This document shows positions 46,102-56,800 of a DNA stretch of 64,000 nt, one piece after another. This stretch comes from Mactra quadrangularis (lineage: Eukaryota > Mollusca > Bivalvia > Venerida > Mactridae): contig CM046293.1 in assembly GCA_025267735.1 (NCBI GenBank), forward strand, positions 13,974,560 through 14,038,559, given 5' to 3'. The notes under the pieces are model-generated. The model saw only the letters and a list, made by a program, of their open reading frames with translations. It made no database searches and was not told where the DNA came from. Made by a program: the position numbers and the translations under genes. Each line of letters opens with the position of its first letter. The stretch's first letter is position 1.

Positions 46102-47022
46102 TTTCAAATATAAAAGCTCCCAAAATTATAAAATTCAGAAATGTAAGGGTTTTGAAAATTTTAAACTTTCACTCATGGCCATGTAAATCAATGCAAGTTG
46201 AATTTGACCAGACCATACTGTGATGTGATGGCTTTTTATGATTTGTTCACATTTATTTTACCTTAGTATTGTTGTTTTTTTGACTGTCAAATCTTGAAAA
46301 CTTTCATGGTGACTTCATGTTGAATATACCATCATCTTACATTCATGGTATTCAAAATGCATGTTTTGTGATTGGAATTAACAATATAACTGCCTGTATT
46401 GTGTAAGTTTTCTATTTTCCAAAGAAAAGGCAAATGCCCTAGCAGTACAATGCCAGCCAACTGAGTCAATCTTTCCTTAGTTTGGCAGAAAAGTATGACA
46501 TGGACATGGACATAGTTTAAATTTTACATATTCTGTCTTTGAAATTTTTCAGTCTTTGACAGTTGAGAAAGAACAGACTATTATAGCTGTGTCACTTTTG
46601 TTTCACTAATTTATGTGTATGTGTTGTTTTTACTTCACTTTTTGTTCCACTGTGTCATTGTTATTGTTTAACTATGCCTCATTTACAAATTAAAAAAATA
46701 TCACTGTTCTTGGCTTTGTTTCTTGATATTTAACTTTCGATTTATGAATCATGTGCATTAATACCAAGGAGGGCTTAAAAAAGAGGTCAAAATCTCTGAT
46801 TTCAATTGTGATCCCTGCTCCATTGTGGAAGCCAGTTCCATAATACAGATATTTTGTAGATATAATGTTTTATTTGACATATTTGAAATTGACATGTTGA
46901 TGCAATGATGAACTGCCTGATGACAGAGCAAAGTTAAATTTTTGAGTACATGTACCAAATAAGCACAGTTTTCATTAATGAAATGTGCAACAAGGGTAAA
47001 AATATGTTTACATCTTAAACAA
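46102..47022. other. Intergenic with a weak SINE family D fragment
   Basis: About 46430-46580 has CCCTAGCAGTACAATGCCAG and TTTGACAGTTGAGAAAG, resembling family D. The rest is unassigned. Confidence 0.4.
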
Positions 47023-47300
47023 GAAATGTAATGTTGAAACCACACTAAAGCCGGATTTAAAAAATTACAAAGGGAAATAATCCATAATAAAGCCAGGTAG
47101 AATTGTGGTTACTGTCTAATTCTGTTCATCACATGGTATGTTATCATTGTATGAAGTTTCATAAAGATCTGACAATAAATGGCAGGGATATATGCTAAAT
47201 TGAAAACTTTGACGCAATTGTTAACGACACTGGACACCTGCCGGACAGCCTGCCTAACTGCCCATGTGAAAAATCAGGCTAAAAATGTAGCAAGTGTGAT
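47023..47300 (+). mobile_element. ~300-bp MITE family E, copy 2
   Basis: GAAATGTAATGTTGAAACCA, AAAGCCGGATTT, AATAATCCATAATAAAGCCA, TTCATAAAGATCTGACAATA and a GCCTGCCTAACTGCCC region, ending AATCAGGCTAAAAA. AGCCGGATTT near the start and AAATCCGGCT at the end of better copies form the inverted subterminal repeats. Confidence 0.85.
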
Positions 47301-48192
47301 GAGCATTGGTACGACAGTACGGGTTTTAACATTGTCCAGAGTGATGTCATTCAATCTTTGTCAAAGGATGCATTATAACATCTTATTTATTAAACGCTCA
47401 TTGAATATAGTTGGACCTAACAATATGAAAGAAGAAAAATTAGTTGATTTCAGTCAGTCTACTGGTGGCTGCAGACTCGAACATCCGCATTTCTGAGGTC
47501 CTGAATTAATTTATTTAATTTTGGTTAACATAAGTGACTCTGCTAGTCATTACAATAGAGATAAGGTATGAGTATGTATTTTATTCAAGACATCCTAGTT
47601 ACCTGCACAGAGCATTGCATTCTGTTGTAGTTGTGAAAAGTGACAGAGTATGAATACATCGTCTTCCTAGTACAACTGCTTGGAGCATTGTGTTCCAATG
47701 CATAGGAATGGGGACTAAGTTTGGAGCATACCTTGGTTGGAATTTATGAAGTGTCTTAATGGCTGGTTGAAGGTTTGTGAAGCCAGTAGAGTACAAGTGA
47801 ATGGTTTATGGCCATCTTAGTACCATCTCTCAGAGCAATGCATTCTTAAGGATAAGAATAAACATGAGGCCATCTCTTGGGATGACTATGGTAACATAAT
47901 ATGTATATAATTATATTTTAAAGCTGGTGACACTGTTAAGTTGGTAGTTTCAAGATTTTGAGTAGAAGAGCCATTAATAGAGATTGGCTATGGGATATGG
48001 CCTTGAATATTTTATAACAAGCTTTTGGTAGCCAGTCGAATTTTATACTTCCCCATCCGCTCCATGTTTATCTTGGTCATTAAATGTATCGTTATTTAAA
48101 TAGCTCGGCGAAAGAAATGATCCTCTCTTGTCGCTCGTACACTTGATATATACACAAGCTTATAGATATTGTAGCTCAGTTACTTCTGTTAT
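47301..48192. other. Intergenic, nothing recognised
   Basis: No exon or clear repeat was seen. Confidence 0.4.
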
Positions 48193-48415
48193 CAGCTGCA
48201 GCCTAGTGGTAAGCATGTCTGACTTCGAATCAGATCGCGGGTTCAAGCCCGGTAGGGGTAGGTCATACCCTATACATAAGTTGTTGGCCTTGTGGTAGGG
48301 TAAGTTAGTACTGGTGATAGAAAATTGTCCAGGAAACGTATAGTAGAAAGAGCTTGCCGTCATATATATAACCTAAATAGGTGTTGAATACGACGTAAAA
48401 AAACCAAACAAAAAT
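48193..48415 (+). repeat. SINE family B (tRNA-headed)
   Basis: GCAGCCTAGTGGTAAGCATG (A box), TCTGACTTCGAATCAGA (anticodon-like arm) and GCGGGTTCAAGCCC (B box), then a ~150-bp body ending GTTGAATACGACGTAAAA and an ACCAAACAAAAA tail. The tail and body mark it as a SINE and not a tRNA gene. Confidence 0.8.
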
Positions 48416-48734
48416 ACTTTTGTAATCCTGTCCTTTGTATATCAGCACCCATCTCCTTGTAGTTTATTAGCTTGGAGACCATTTCTGTCATCTGGTTAAT
48501 TAAGACGAGCTGGTAGCTTGACTTCTGTTGTAGGTTTAATATTATTCAAGTTTGTTCCCATACCCATGTATTTTCTTGCCATCATATACTGTATGTAAAG
48601 AGATATACCAAAACAGCTGTCCAATATTGGATAGCTAAGACATGTTAGTGCCCGAGTGTTTCAAATGTCTTACATAAAGGAACTCAAGGGGTTTGAACAT
48701 TTGATATTTTATACAAACAATTTATACTTGATTT

Positions 48735-49009
48735 AAAGCTGTGTAAACACATTTTTTAGTTTATTCTATAGAGTCCAGCCCACCTAAACTAGCTTTCTTT
48801 GACTCTTGTTTACAACCAGTACTTGCCTACCCTTCCACAAGGCTGGAAACTTCTCCATATACCTTATTAATGGAGGAAAATTGACACAATTGTCAAATTT
48901 TCATGGAAGGGTATCACCTCCCCGGGCGGGATTCGAACCCGTTACCCCTTTGGGACACTAGATTTGAAATCCAGGTGCATAATCAACTGCCTAACCGACC
49001 CGAGTTCTA
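48735..49009 (-). repeat. SINE with type II tRNA-like head
   Basis: On the minus strand from 49009: CTCGGGTCGGTTAGGCAGTT, an anticodon-like arm CTGGATTTCAAATCTAG (loop centre TCA), a long variable arm CCCAAAGGGG, and GGGTTCGAATCCCG. The acceptor stem pairs poorly and a body follows (CCTTCCATGAAAATTTGACA, TAGTTTAGGTGGGCTGG). Part of that body recurs at 63590-63660, so this is a SINE rather than a tRNA-Ser/Sec gene. Confidence 0.65.
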
Positions 49010-49139
49010 TATAGAAAAGGCACGGTAATGAGCAAGAATGACTATGCAACAAACATTAGAATCTGATAATGAACAGATTGATAAAAAAGATACCGGTAAC
49101 AAAAAAACAATAACATATAGAAACAGTTGATATTTTATT

Positions 49140-49394
49140 TTTTATATGTAAGCAATGATGTTACAAAGGTATATAGATCTTAAATACAATACATGTTGAC
49201 AATGTTTGATACAAGTTGACTGTAGAATATATATCATAGATTTGATATTAACACTGACAATTGAATGACTGATGCACAACTTTACAAGTGTATAAGGCTG
49301 TATCTGAATCAAACATACTGATTCAAATATCAAACTTCGGAAAAAAACTCATGTTACAAATATCACAGGCGATGTTCGTCTGCTACTCTTATAC
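49140..49394. other. Intergenic, nothing recognised
   Basis: AT-rich; the open frames here are low-complexity. Confidence 0.35.
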
Positions 49395-49417
49395 ATACAT
49401 ATATATACATATATACA

Positions 49418-49475
<58 letters not shown>

Positions 49476-49478
49476 ATA
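49395..49478. repeat. (TA)n microsatellite with short (TG)n
   Basis: A dinucleotide run of about 25 TA units, ended by TGTGTGTGTA. Open frames reading IYIYIY on both strands come from it. Confidence 0.97.
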
Positions 49479-49605
49479 AGAGCCATCTAAAGACGAAGAT
49501 TGGCTGTGATATAAATATAAGATGAATTATTATATTTGCAAAGTACATGCTATCAGATATAGTTTTATACATCCTTGACATATACTAGTGCTGATATATG
49601 AACAT

Positions 49606-49905
49606 ACAAGAAATGTAATGTGGAAACCACATTAAAGCCAGATTTAAAAACTTTAACGCAAAAATTACAAAGGGCAATAATCCATAATAAAGCAAGGTAG
49701 AGTTGTAGTTACTTTCTAATTTTGTTCATCACATGATATATTATCATCGTATGAAGTTTCATAAAGATCTGACAATTAATGGCAGAAATATATGCTAAAT
49801 TGAAAACTTTAACGCAATTATTAACAACACCGCCTGCCCAACCACCCACCCGTGTTTTGCCAAACTTTTAGCCGAATTTTTTCGTTGAAAAACCCGGCTA
49901 ACAAT
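49606..49905 (+). mobile_element. ~300-bp MITE family E, copy 3
   Basis: AATGTAATGTGGAAACCACA at the start, AAAGATCTGACAATTAATGG, ACCACCCACCCGTGTTTTGC, and CGTTGAAAAACCCGGCTAAC at the end. A well-preserved copy. Confidence 0.9.
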
Positions 49906-50223
49906 AACATTATACAGTGTAGTGCTATGTGAAAATATAGCAAATTAACTATTGAAGTTCAGATACTAGCTACATATTACAAGCCTTTATCAAGAAAATA
50001 ATTTTCATATAAGAAATAAAATACAATAGGAAAATACAATCGTATTTGAATAATATACATGCAATTGGCAAGATACTGTCAAAGTATAAATAAAAGCTGG
50101 TTTAAGCTTAATAAAGTACCCAAAGCAACTTTGTTTGTTAGTTTAAACAGCTACATCCATGTCAACAGTGTGTTGATAACTTTGTATACATAAAAATAGT
50201 ACATATGTACATGCACATAATTT

Positions 50224-50298
50224 GAGGGTTGCCCGCAAGACTGTAGTAACTCACTCTTTTACACAATGCATTTACAACAGTCTTGCAGACAATCCTCG
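50224..50298. mobile_element. ~75-bp foldback element, copy 2
   Basis: GAGGGTTGCCCGCAAGACTG pairs with CAGTCTTGCAGACAATCCTC. The inner arms extend through ACTCAC and ACAATGCATT. Same family as 43532-43605. Confidence 0.75.
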
Positions 50299-50531
50299 AT
50301 ATGTCAACTATGACCATATCTATGTCTATATAAACATGTGTTACCGAATAAAAACTCATGGTCCAAACTGAAATTGGAACCAACAACTTTTTGAGTCATA
50401 AGCAGATACTCCACCATGTCATCATTATAGATAGCTTGAAAACAAAGGAGTACAAGTGCAGTATTAATCTTCTGCTTCACATGTATATTTCATGTAAAGA
50501 ATTATCACTTCTTCTTTTTCAAATTATCAAC

Positions 50532-50843
50532 AAGAAATGTAATGTGGAAACCACATTATAGCCCGATTTAAAAACTTTAACGCTTAAGTTACAATGAGAA
50601 ATAATCCATAATAAAGCCAGGTAGAGTTGTGGTTACTTTCTAATTCTGTTCATCACATGGATGTTATCATTGTACGAAGTTTCATAAAGATCTGACAATA
50701 AATGGCAGAAATATATGGTAAAGAAAAACTTTAACACAATTGTTAACGACACCAGATGCCCGCCCGAATGTCCGCCCGGCCACCCACTCACCTGTGTTTT
50801 GCCAAACTATTAGCCAAAATTTTTGTTGAAAAATCCGGCTAAA
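50532..50843 (+). mobile_element. ~300-bp MITE family E, copy 4
   Basis: AAGAAATGTAATGTGGAAAC, AATAATCCATAATAAAGCCA, GCCCGCCCGAATGTCC and TTGAAAAATCCGGCTAAA mark it. It is 627 bp from copy 3 in the same orientation. Confidence 0.9.
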
Positions 50844-51078
50844 ATGAACTATATGTAAACCTTAAAACAGGTTTATAGACCAACTGATATATGACTCATT
50901 ATCTATGAATAAAACAGTTAAGTTAGTTTACTTTATAGAAATATTAAAACTTCAAGTACATTGTACATACAACCTTCTCCAATATAAAATATTCTATAAA
51001 TGAAGCCTGGTACCAATAAGTTAACATAATGACTGGAACCAGCATGAACAATAGATGTACATTACAGATAACAATATA
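50844..51078. other. Intergenic, nothing recognised
   Basis: Short AT-rich stretch between two elements. Confidence 0.35.
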
Positions 51079-51628
51079 CAGTGCCCTGCAAAAGTTCAAA
51101 GAAAAATTCCTGATTTTTGTTGTTTGGTTTTAATGCCATAGCAACACATTGTATAGGTCATATCATGGTGATCAGTCAACCTACTCACAATTCCAATAAA
51201 GGCAAAATCTCTAGATTCACCTATTGACCAGTTACTAGGGGCATACTTCTGTCAGTGACTGACTTCTGTCCAAAATGGTTTAGAATCAGTGTTACCAGGG
51301 AGAATGGCCATAAAAATCATTTCATGACCAAGCTCCAGGAAAGTATACCCCCCCCAGGAATCGAACCCACAACCCCTTGATCAGAAGACTTGTGTGCTAC
51401 TGACTGTGCTAGATTTTAGAATTAACAGAATCAAATTTAATCATGATAAAAGAAACAAAGAGGTCACCATAGCAAATTAAAAAATCATCATTAATAAGTT
51501 TATGAGTACCAACAAATGTTTAAAACTATGCCACATACAGAAGTTTTAATCAAAGTGAAATAATCTGTAGTAGGCATAATCAGTCTTAAAAATTTCAATT
51601 GTCCATGAACATATTTTGGAGGGCACTA
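51079..51628. mobile_element. Mariner-type MITE carrying a nested SINE
   Basis: CAGTGCCCTGCAAAAGTTCA follows TA at the left. The right end TTTTGGAGGGCACTA, before TA, is its inverse with a few changes. Removing the SINE at 51118-51414 would leave about 250 bp. Confidence 0.72.
51118..51414 (-). repeat. SINE family A, full copy nested in a MITE
   Basis: Reversed: TTGTTTGGTTTTAATGCC tail side, AATCTCTAGATTCACC body, and GGAATCGAACCCACAACCCC with TGCTACTGACTGTGCTAG at the head. More diverged than the copies at 45781 and 61191. Confidence 0.85.
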
Positions 51629-52178
51629 TACAAAGACTACAATACATAACAGTTAAGTCATTCATAGAACAACATACAAAACAATGAAGCATAACAAATA
51701 TAATCAGCTAAAAAATAAAATAAAAACATTGTACAAAAATAAATCTGACTGATACATTTAACAATTAAGTAAAACAACCAGGCACAAGTATACAATAAAG
51801 GCCATAGACATAAAACTTCACTTGATGATGCGACATTAATGTTGCCCGGTTGGACAACCAGCTATACTTTTCACTGCTAAAACCAAATGTTAACAAGCAG
51901 AAACAAGTTGCCCAAATATAAGTTGTCAGGGTCAATCAGATGCCCTGTTAATTTTCATTCTGGACTAGCCGATAAAAACTAGACCTATCACTGAACGTAG
52001 TAAAATACCCCCAACGTGTGTTTGTCAAGAAATTTGGTGCTGAGAAAATGAGCAGACAAGAAAAAGCTACAGACCGACTGACAAGCTGACTCAAATGTAC
52101 CCCTCAAAACGTTGAGATGTAAAACAATGTTTTTGGACTATAAATAAAATTCAACTTATATTGTGCAAAAAATTTGTA
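51629..52178. other. Intergenic, nothing recognised
   Basis: No supported feature. Confidence 0.35.
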
Positions 52179-52337
52179 CAGTAAAGTTCCGCTATTAAGA
52201 CCACTTTTGTAATTTCAAAATCATGTGATTTTTGACAATTATTAAGACCCAAATGCTTAATCTGTGAACAAAAGGGTCTCTATAATAAGACCATTTCACT
52301 GTTAAGACCAGCTGGTTTTAATAGCGGAACTTTACTG
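52179..52337. mobile_element. Tc1/mariner-type MITE (CAGTAAAGTTCCGCTATTAA ends)
   Basis: CAGTAAAGTTCCGCTATTAA on the left and TTAATAGCGGAACTTTACTG on the right are near-perfect inverted ends of a 159-bp element flanked by TA. No coding capacity. Confidence 0.9.
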
Positions 52338-53676
52338 TAGCAATAAATTGATAGCACATCACAAAGTTCATTGATTAAGTCTTGTTATAAACTCCATAAA
52401 ACTTATATACACAGTTAATGCCACAAGAAATTATAAGTAGAATTATGAAAATAAATATGGTTTTAGTTCTTACTGGACATCATATATTTAATTTGGAACA
52501 ATGGTTAATGGTTTTTTTTTTCCAGCAGAAAAACTTTGTTTGTACTGAATGTATCTATGCAAAAACAAAGTTGAAAAAATGTGTGTACACAGAACAAAAG
52601 AATTTAATCTGTATCATGTGATTTTAACATGTAAAATGTTAAACAACTGCCTTTTCAAAGATGCATACTTTACAAACAAACCTTTTTTACATAGAAATCA
52701 CAATAAATTTGAGTTATTTTTGTGGTGACATATGTCTCAGTGATTTAATCAAGACCGTTAACTGCGGTGAAATGATAAAACATTGACCAACAGAAATCTA
52801 GCAACATACTTGACATATACTAAACAAATTGACAACACCATACATATATGAGATCAATACACTCAATGCAATCAACAATTAGTAAATAGTTGAGACAGGT
52901 GACCCTTTGAACACTTCCAGCCCCTTTCTAGACCTAGTAGAAGGGATTCAAATGTCATCATCCATACTAGGTATCACCATAGTAACATTGACAATCAAAC
53001 CTTCAAACCTTGCAGGCCAATCCAACCCCTTCCTAGACCCTGGATTCAAATTTCATCACGCACCTTCAGGCATCAATAACATAACATTGACAGACAAACC
53101 TTCATTGATCATATACTTTAACAGCCATGTTTCAATAAAAACACTTCAAAATCACCCCATTTTCAAAATAAATGATCCCCCCTTAAACAGCAACCTATGA
53201 TATGCCATGATTTTAGCACAGTCCTGACAAAGGTCATCTTAGCACAGTTCTTATATTGATTGTAACAGAAATATTTTCCAGCAGTTATGTGGTAAACTCA
53301 TTCAACCATAGATGATGATACCACATATTGTTGTAATGTCCCTACCAGAAACGGTTGTATTTTCCACCATTTGCTATCCTGTAACATCTGGACAGTAGGG
53401 TTCAGGTTTTTTCTATATTTTTGTAAGTCTAGACAGTATGGTATAGGGTTTTCACCTTCAAGCTTTTCGCACCACTATGGTGATGTTTTTTCCAGTGTTC
53501 TGTTAATCTAGATGATACGATCATGTTGTTTTATAATTTTTGCACGTCAAACCAGTATGGTGTTGGTTTTTCCAACTGTTTTTGATGTCTCAACAGTATA
53601 GAGTAGATTTTACACACCATTTAGAATCTCAATACAGTATGGAAGATACTTTTTATAGAACATATTCACCATCTCG
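52338..53676 (-). other. Probable TMTC4 3' UTR/flank with diverged repeats
   Basis: About 52915-53110 holds two ~100-bp copies of a block with CCCCTTCCTAGACC, GATTCAAAT, ATCATC, AACATTGACA and ACAAACCTTC. About 53380-53650 has a degenerate ~65-bp repeat with CTAGACAGTATGGTATAGGG and TTTTTCCA. No gene was seen. Confidence 0.5.
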
Positions 53677-53816
53677 TCAAGACTTTTTATTTCTCATACT
53701 TCGTAGTAACATAGCCAGGTTTTCTTTGACATTTGGTTCTCCTTCATTCAGAGACAAAGCATGTCTATACAATTTTTCTGCTAAATCATATTTGTTCCAT
53801 CTATGATACAAGACAC
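53677..53816 (-). CDS. TMTC4: TMTC4 terminal coding exon
   Basis: Acceptor CTTTCTAG on the minus strand before 53816. It encodes VLYHRWNKYDLAEKLYRHAL then SLNEGEPNVKENLAML and ends at TGA 53679-53677. The open frame on the plus strand here is a shadow. Confidence 0.93.
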
Positions 53817-56800
53817 CTAGAAAGAAAAGAAGATGGTAGCAGTTATACTTTTATCAGTATAGACCTATAGAACATCAATACATAAAAGGAAACATATAAG
53901 AAATAGTACGCACCACTGAGGGCCTCCTGGTCTAATAGTGACTGACCAGTCATCCCTTTAACATATAGTGAACCGAAGCCGAAAGCTGAGGTTTACTATA
54001 TGTTAGTGGGCTGACTGGGAGGGCACTATTGACCAGCCAGCCCTCAGTGGTGCATACGTATAGGTTATTAAACAGGGCAAGTGTGCCTTAAGGAAGATAT
54101 CGGCACACTTGCTTAGGTATTGGCCCGAGGGCTTTAGCCCGAGGGCCAATGCCGGTGAAAGTGTGCCGATATCGACTTAAGGCACACTTGCCCTGTTTCA
54201 TAACCTTTTTATTGCATATGTTGACCAATTCATGAAACGATGACTTTTCTACAACAAAAATACATTTCCTCGATGTACCGCGCTATTTTGCACGTTGACG
54301 TTACGTCACATGTATTGTTTTGTTTATTCAATGTCGAAACGTCGGAATCTTATGAACGCTTGTTATAAAACGTAAGTCTTGATAAATTGTTGATTATCTT
54401 ATTTATTTTCACTTTGAAAAAAACACACGTCGTAAAATTTTTTCTACAACAAAAATACATTTCCTCGATGTACCGCGCTATTTTGCACGTTGACGTTACG
54501 TCACATGTATTGTTTTGTTTATTCAATGTCGAAACGTCGGAATCTTATGAACGCTTGTTATAAAACGTAAGTCTTGATAAATTGTTGATTATCTTATTTA
54601 TTTTCACTTTGAAAAAAACACACGTCGTAAAATTAAATAGCTTCTTGTTGCTAATTACGTACGAATTTCACGTGCGGAAAGTCCGCGGTTGTTGGACTGC
54701 AGGTGCGTAATGACCGGAAGTTGCCTCAATATCGATTTTTGGCACACTAGGAAGTGGGCCAAATATCGATATTTTGGCACACTTGCTCAATACCGGAATG
54801 TATTGCCCACATTGAGGCTATATTGGCGCACTTCCACGTCTATTTTGTTACTATTTATAGTAACATATGCAATAATAATTATTATATTATACTGCACATT
54901 TTTTTAACACTTGATTTTTTTGCAAAAGCAGAAGAATAAACATTGTTAAATTACATTGAAAATTACAACGGAGGTTACACGGCACTAAACAAGTGTTATT
55001 AAACACTTGTTTAGTGGCATTTGACGCCATATCTTATAGCGTCAGATATGACGTCAGAGGGCCACTATCATATCAGCAGGCACTATCTTGTTATAATGTT
55101 TTATATACGGTAACAATAAGCAATTTTATGTAAGGTAGTTTTACTAATACATTGCTTCAACACAAATTGTGGTGATTGTAGGTGACTATAATACAGTCAC
55201 TTATAACAGCCTTCATGTTTGATTATCCCTTTAGCCATGAGGTTGGCATCTTTGAGCACTTATTATAACCCAATAAAAGTCCTAAGTCCAGGCTTGGATC
55301 AAACCAATATGCTTCAAAGTTGTTAGGAAACACTCTACCACATTGTTATAAAAGTTGGCTTAGATGCAAGATAGTACAAGTGTCATATAGAAGCAGTCAT
55401 TCAGTGGTCAGTTCCAAATGGGTTGAGAGGTCCCAGGTTCTAATCCCATTAGGGTCACTAGCAAGAAATTTACCTACAACTGTTGCACTCAACTAAGTGG
55501 AAATAGGTACTGTGCTTGAAGGTAATTTCAATGATCAGGGGTTATTGTACAAAATTGTAAAGTCAGCTGAAAATGTATCTGGAAGCAAACTTTAAACCAT
55601 ACTTTAACCTTACATGTTATATCTTAACTAAACTTGTGATTATTTTAAAGCAGAATAGCAGGGCGCTGCCCCCCTGCCCCTTTTTCACACCCTAGACCCT
55701 ATTTACGCTTTTATAGGCAGAAATAGTGACTTTGAAACACCAGCTATCTGATTAGCCCTGTCCCTTTTTTCTGCATTCCCTGCCCTTTTCTGATTTTTAT
55801 AATAATGATAACTTTCTACACCATATAAACCAACTTACCCAGGTTAGCGTGATATTTAGCCATTGTAGGTATCTTTTGTATAGCTTTTTTAAAATGTTTT
55901 TCACTTTCTTCAAATTTGGCTAGTTTACCATACACATTACCTAGACTAAAATGTAACTGATGATCATCCGGTAAATATTGTAAACCTTTCTTAGCAATCA
56001 CTATACTGTCCTCAAATCTCTCTGAAAATATATATAACACAATATTATGTGTTTAGCGCAAAAATGTTGTAACTTAATATAAGAAAAGAGCAAGTTATGA
56101 CCGTTACATGGTAAACCAGCGATATATATAAAAAGAAAACTCTATCATCCCATATTACAGATGAAGCCTTTATGAAGAAATTATTTTCATGGACACTAAT
56201 TACATTTTAAACACTGATGCAGTATCATTTACTTAACTATTATTTAAACTAATTTCTTGATAAAGACTTCAGACAAAATATCTGATGATTTTTATATTTA
56301 ATACTTGTATATTCCCTTTGGAATAATAATGGACATAATAAAATAGAATAACCTATGATGATAGAATGTTGATAGAAGCAGGGAGTCTGTATTGTTGAAG
56401 GTCTTACAATGTGTGATGTCACCATCTGAATTAATTATAAGTTAGTGGGGACTTAGTTTATACTACACTTATTGTCACTCAATTGTGAAAAAAGTTTTTA
56501 CAACTTAGATTAATCACTTTTAAGTCCACTTCCAGGTCCCCCAATACTGAGCTAGAAGGATAAAGTTTCTTGCTCAAGGAATCAAAGAGGCAGGTTTTGG
56601 ATGGTATTCTAACCAATATAGAGCTGGCTATCCAATGATTGTGCAACACCATACCTGCTTGGCCATACCCACTCCTTAGTGGGACTTAACAAAGGCTTGG
56701 AAGTTCAATAAAGTTGGGAAAATTGTGCTTAAAAAATCATACATTTTATACTAAATATAAAGGAGAAAATGTTCAACCTAATGACCTGAATTTTGAATAA

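Noticed and set aside
48917..49005. tRNA gene with anticodon-like TCA (Ser or Sec type) on the minus strand
   Set aside because: The acceptor stem pairs poorly and a SINE body shared with 63590-63660 follows, so it is a SINE head.
49288..49581. Two open frames rich in IYIYIY
   Set aside because: Translation of a (TA)n microsatellite.
53540..53806. 88-codon open frame on the plus strand
   Set aside because: Antisense shadow of the terminal TMTC4 exon and its downstream repeat.
54296..54308. TGACGTTACGTCA as a promoter CRE for TMTC4
   Set aside because: It lies in the last intron inside a duplicated, repeat-rich element, far from any start site; reported only as an observation.
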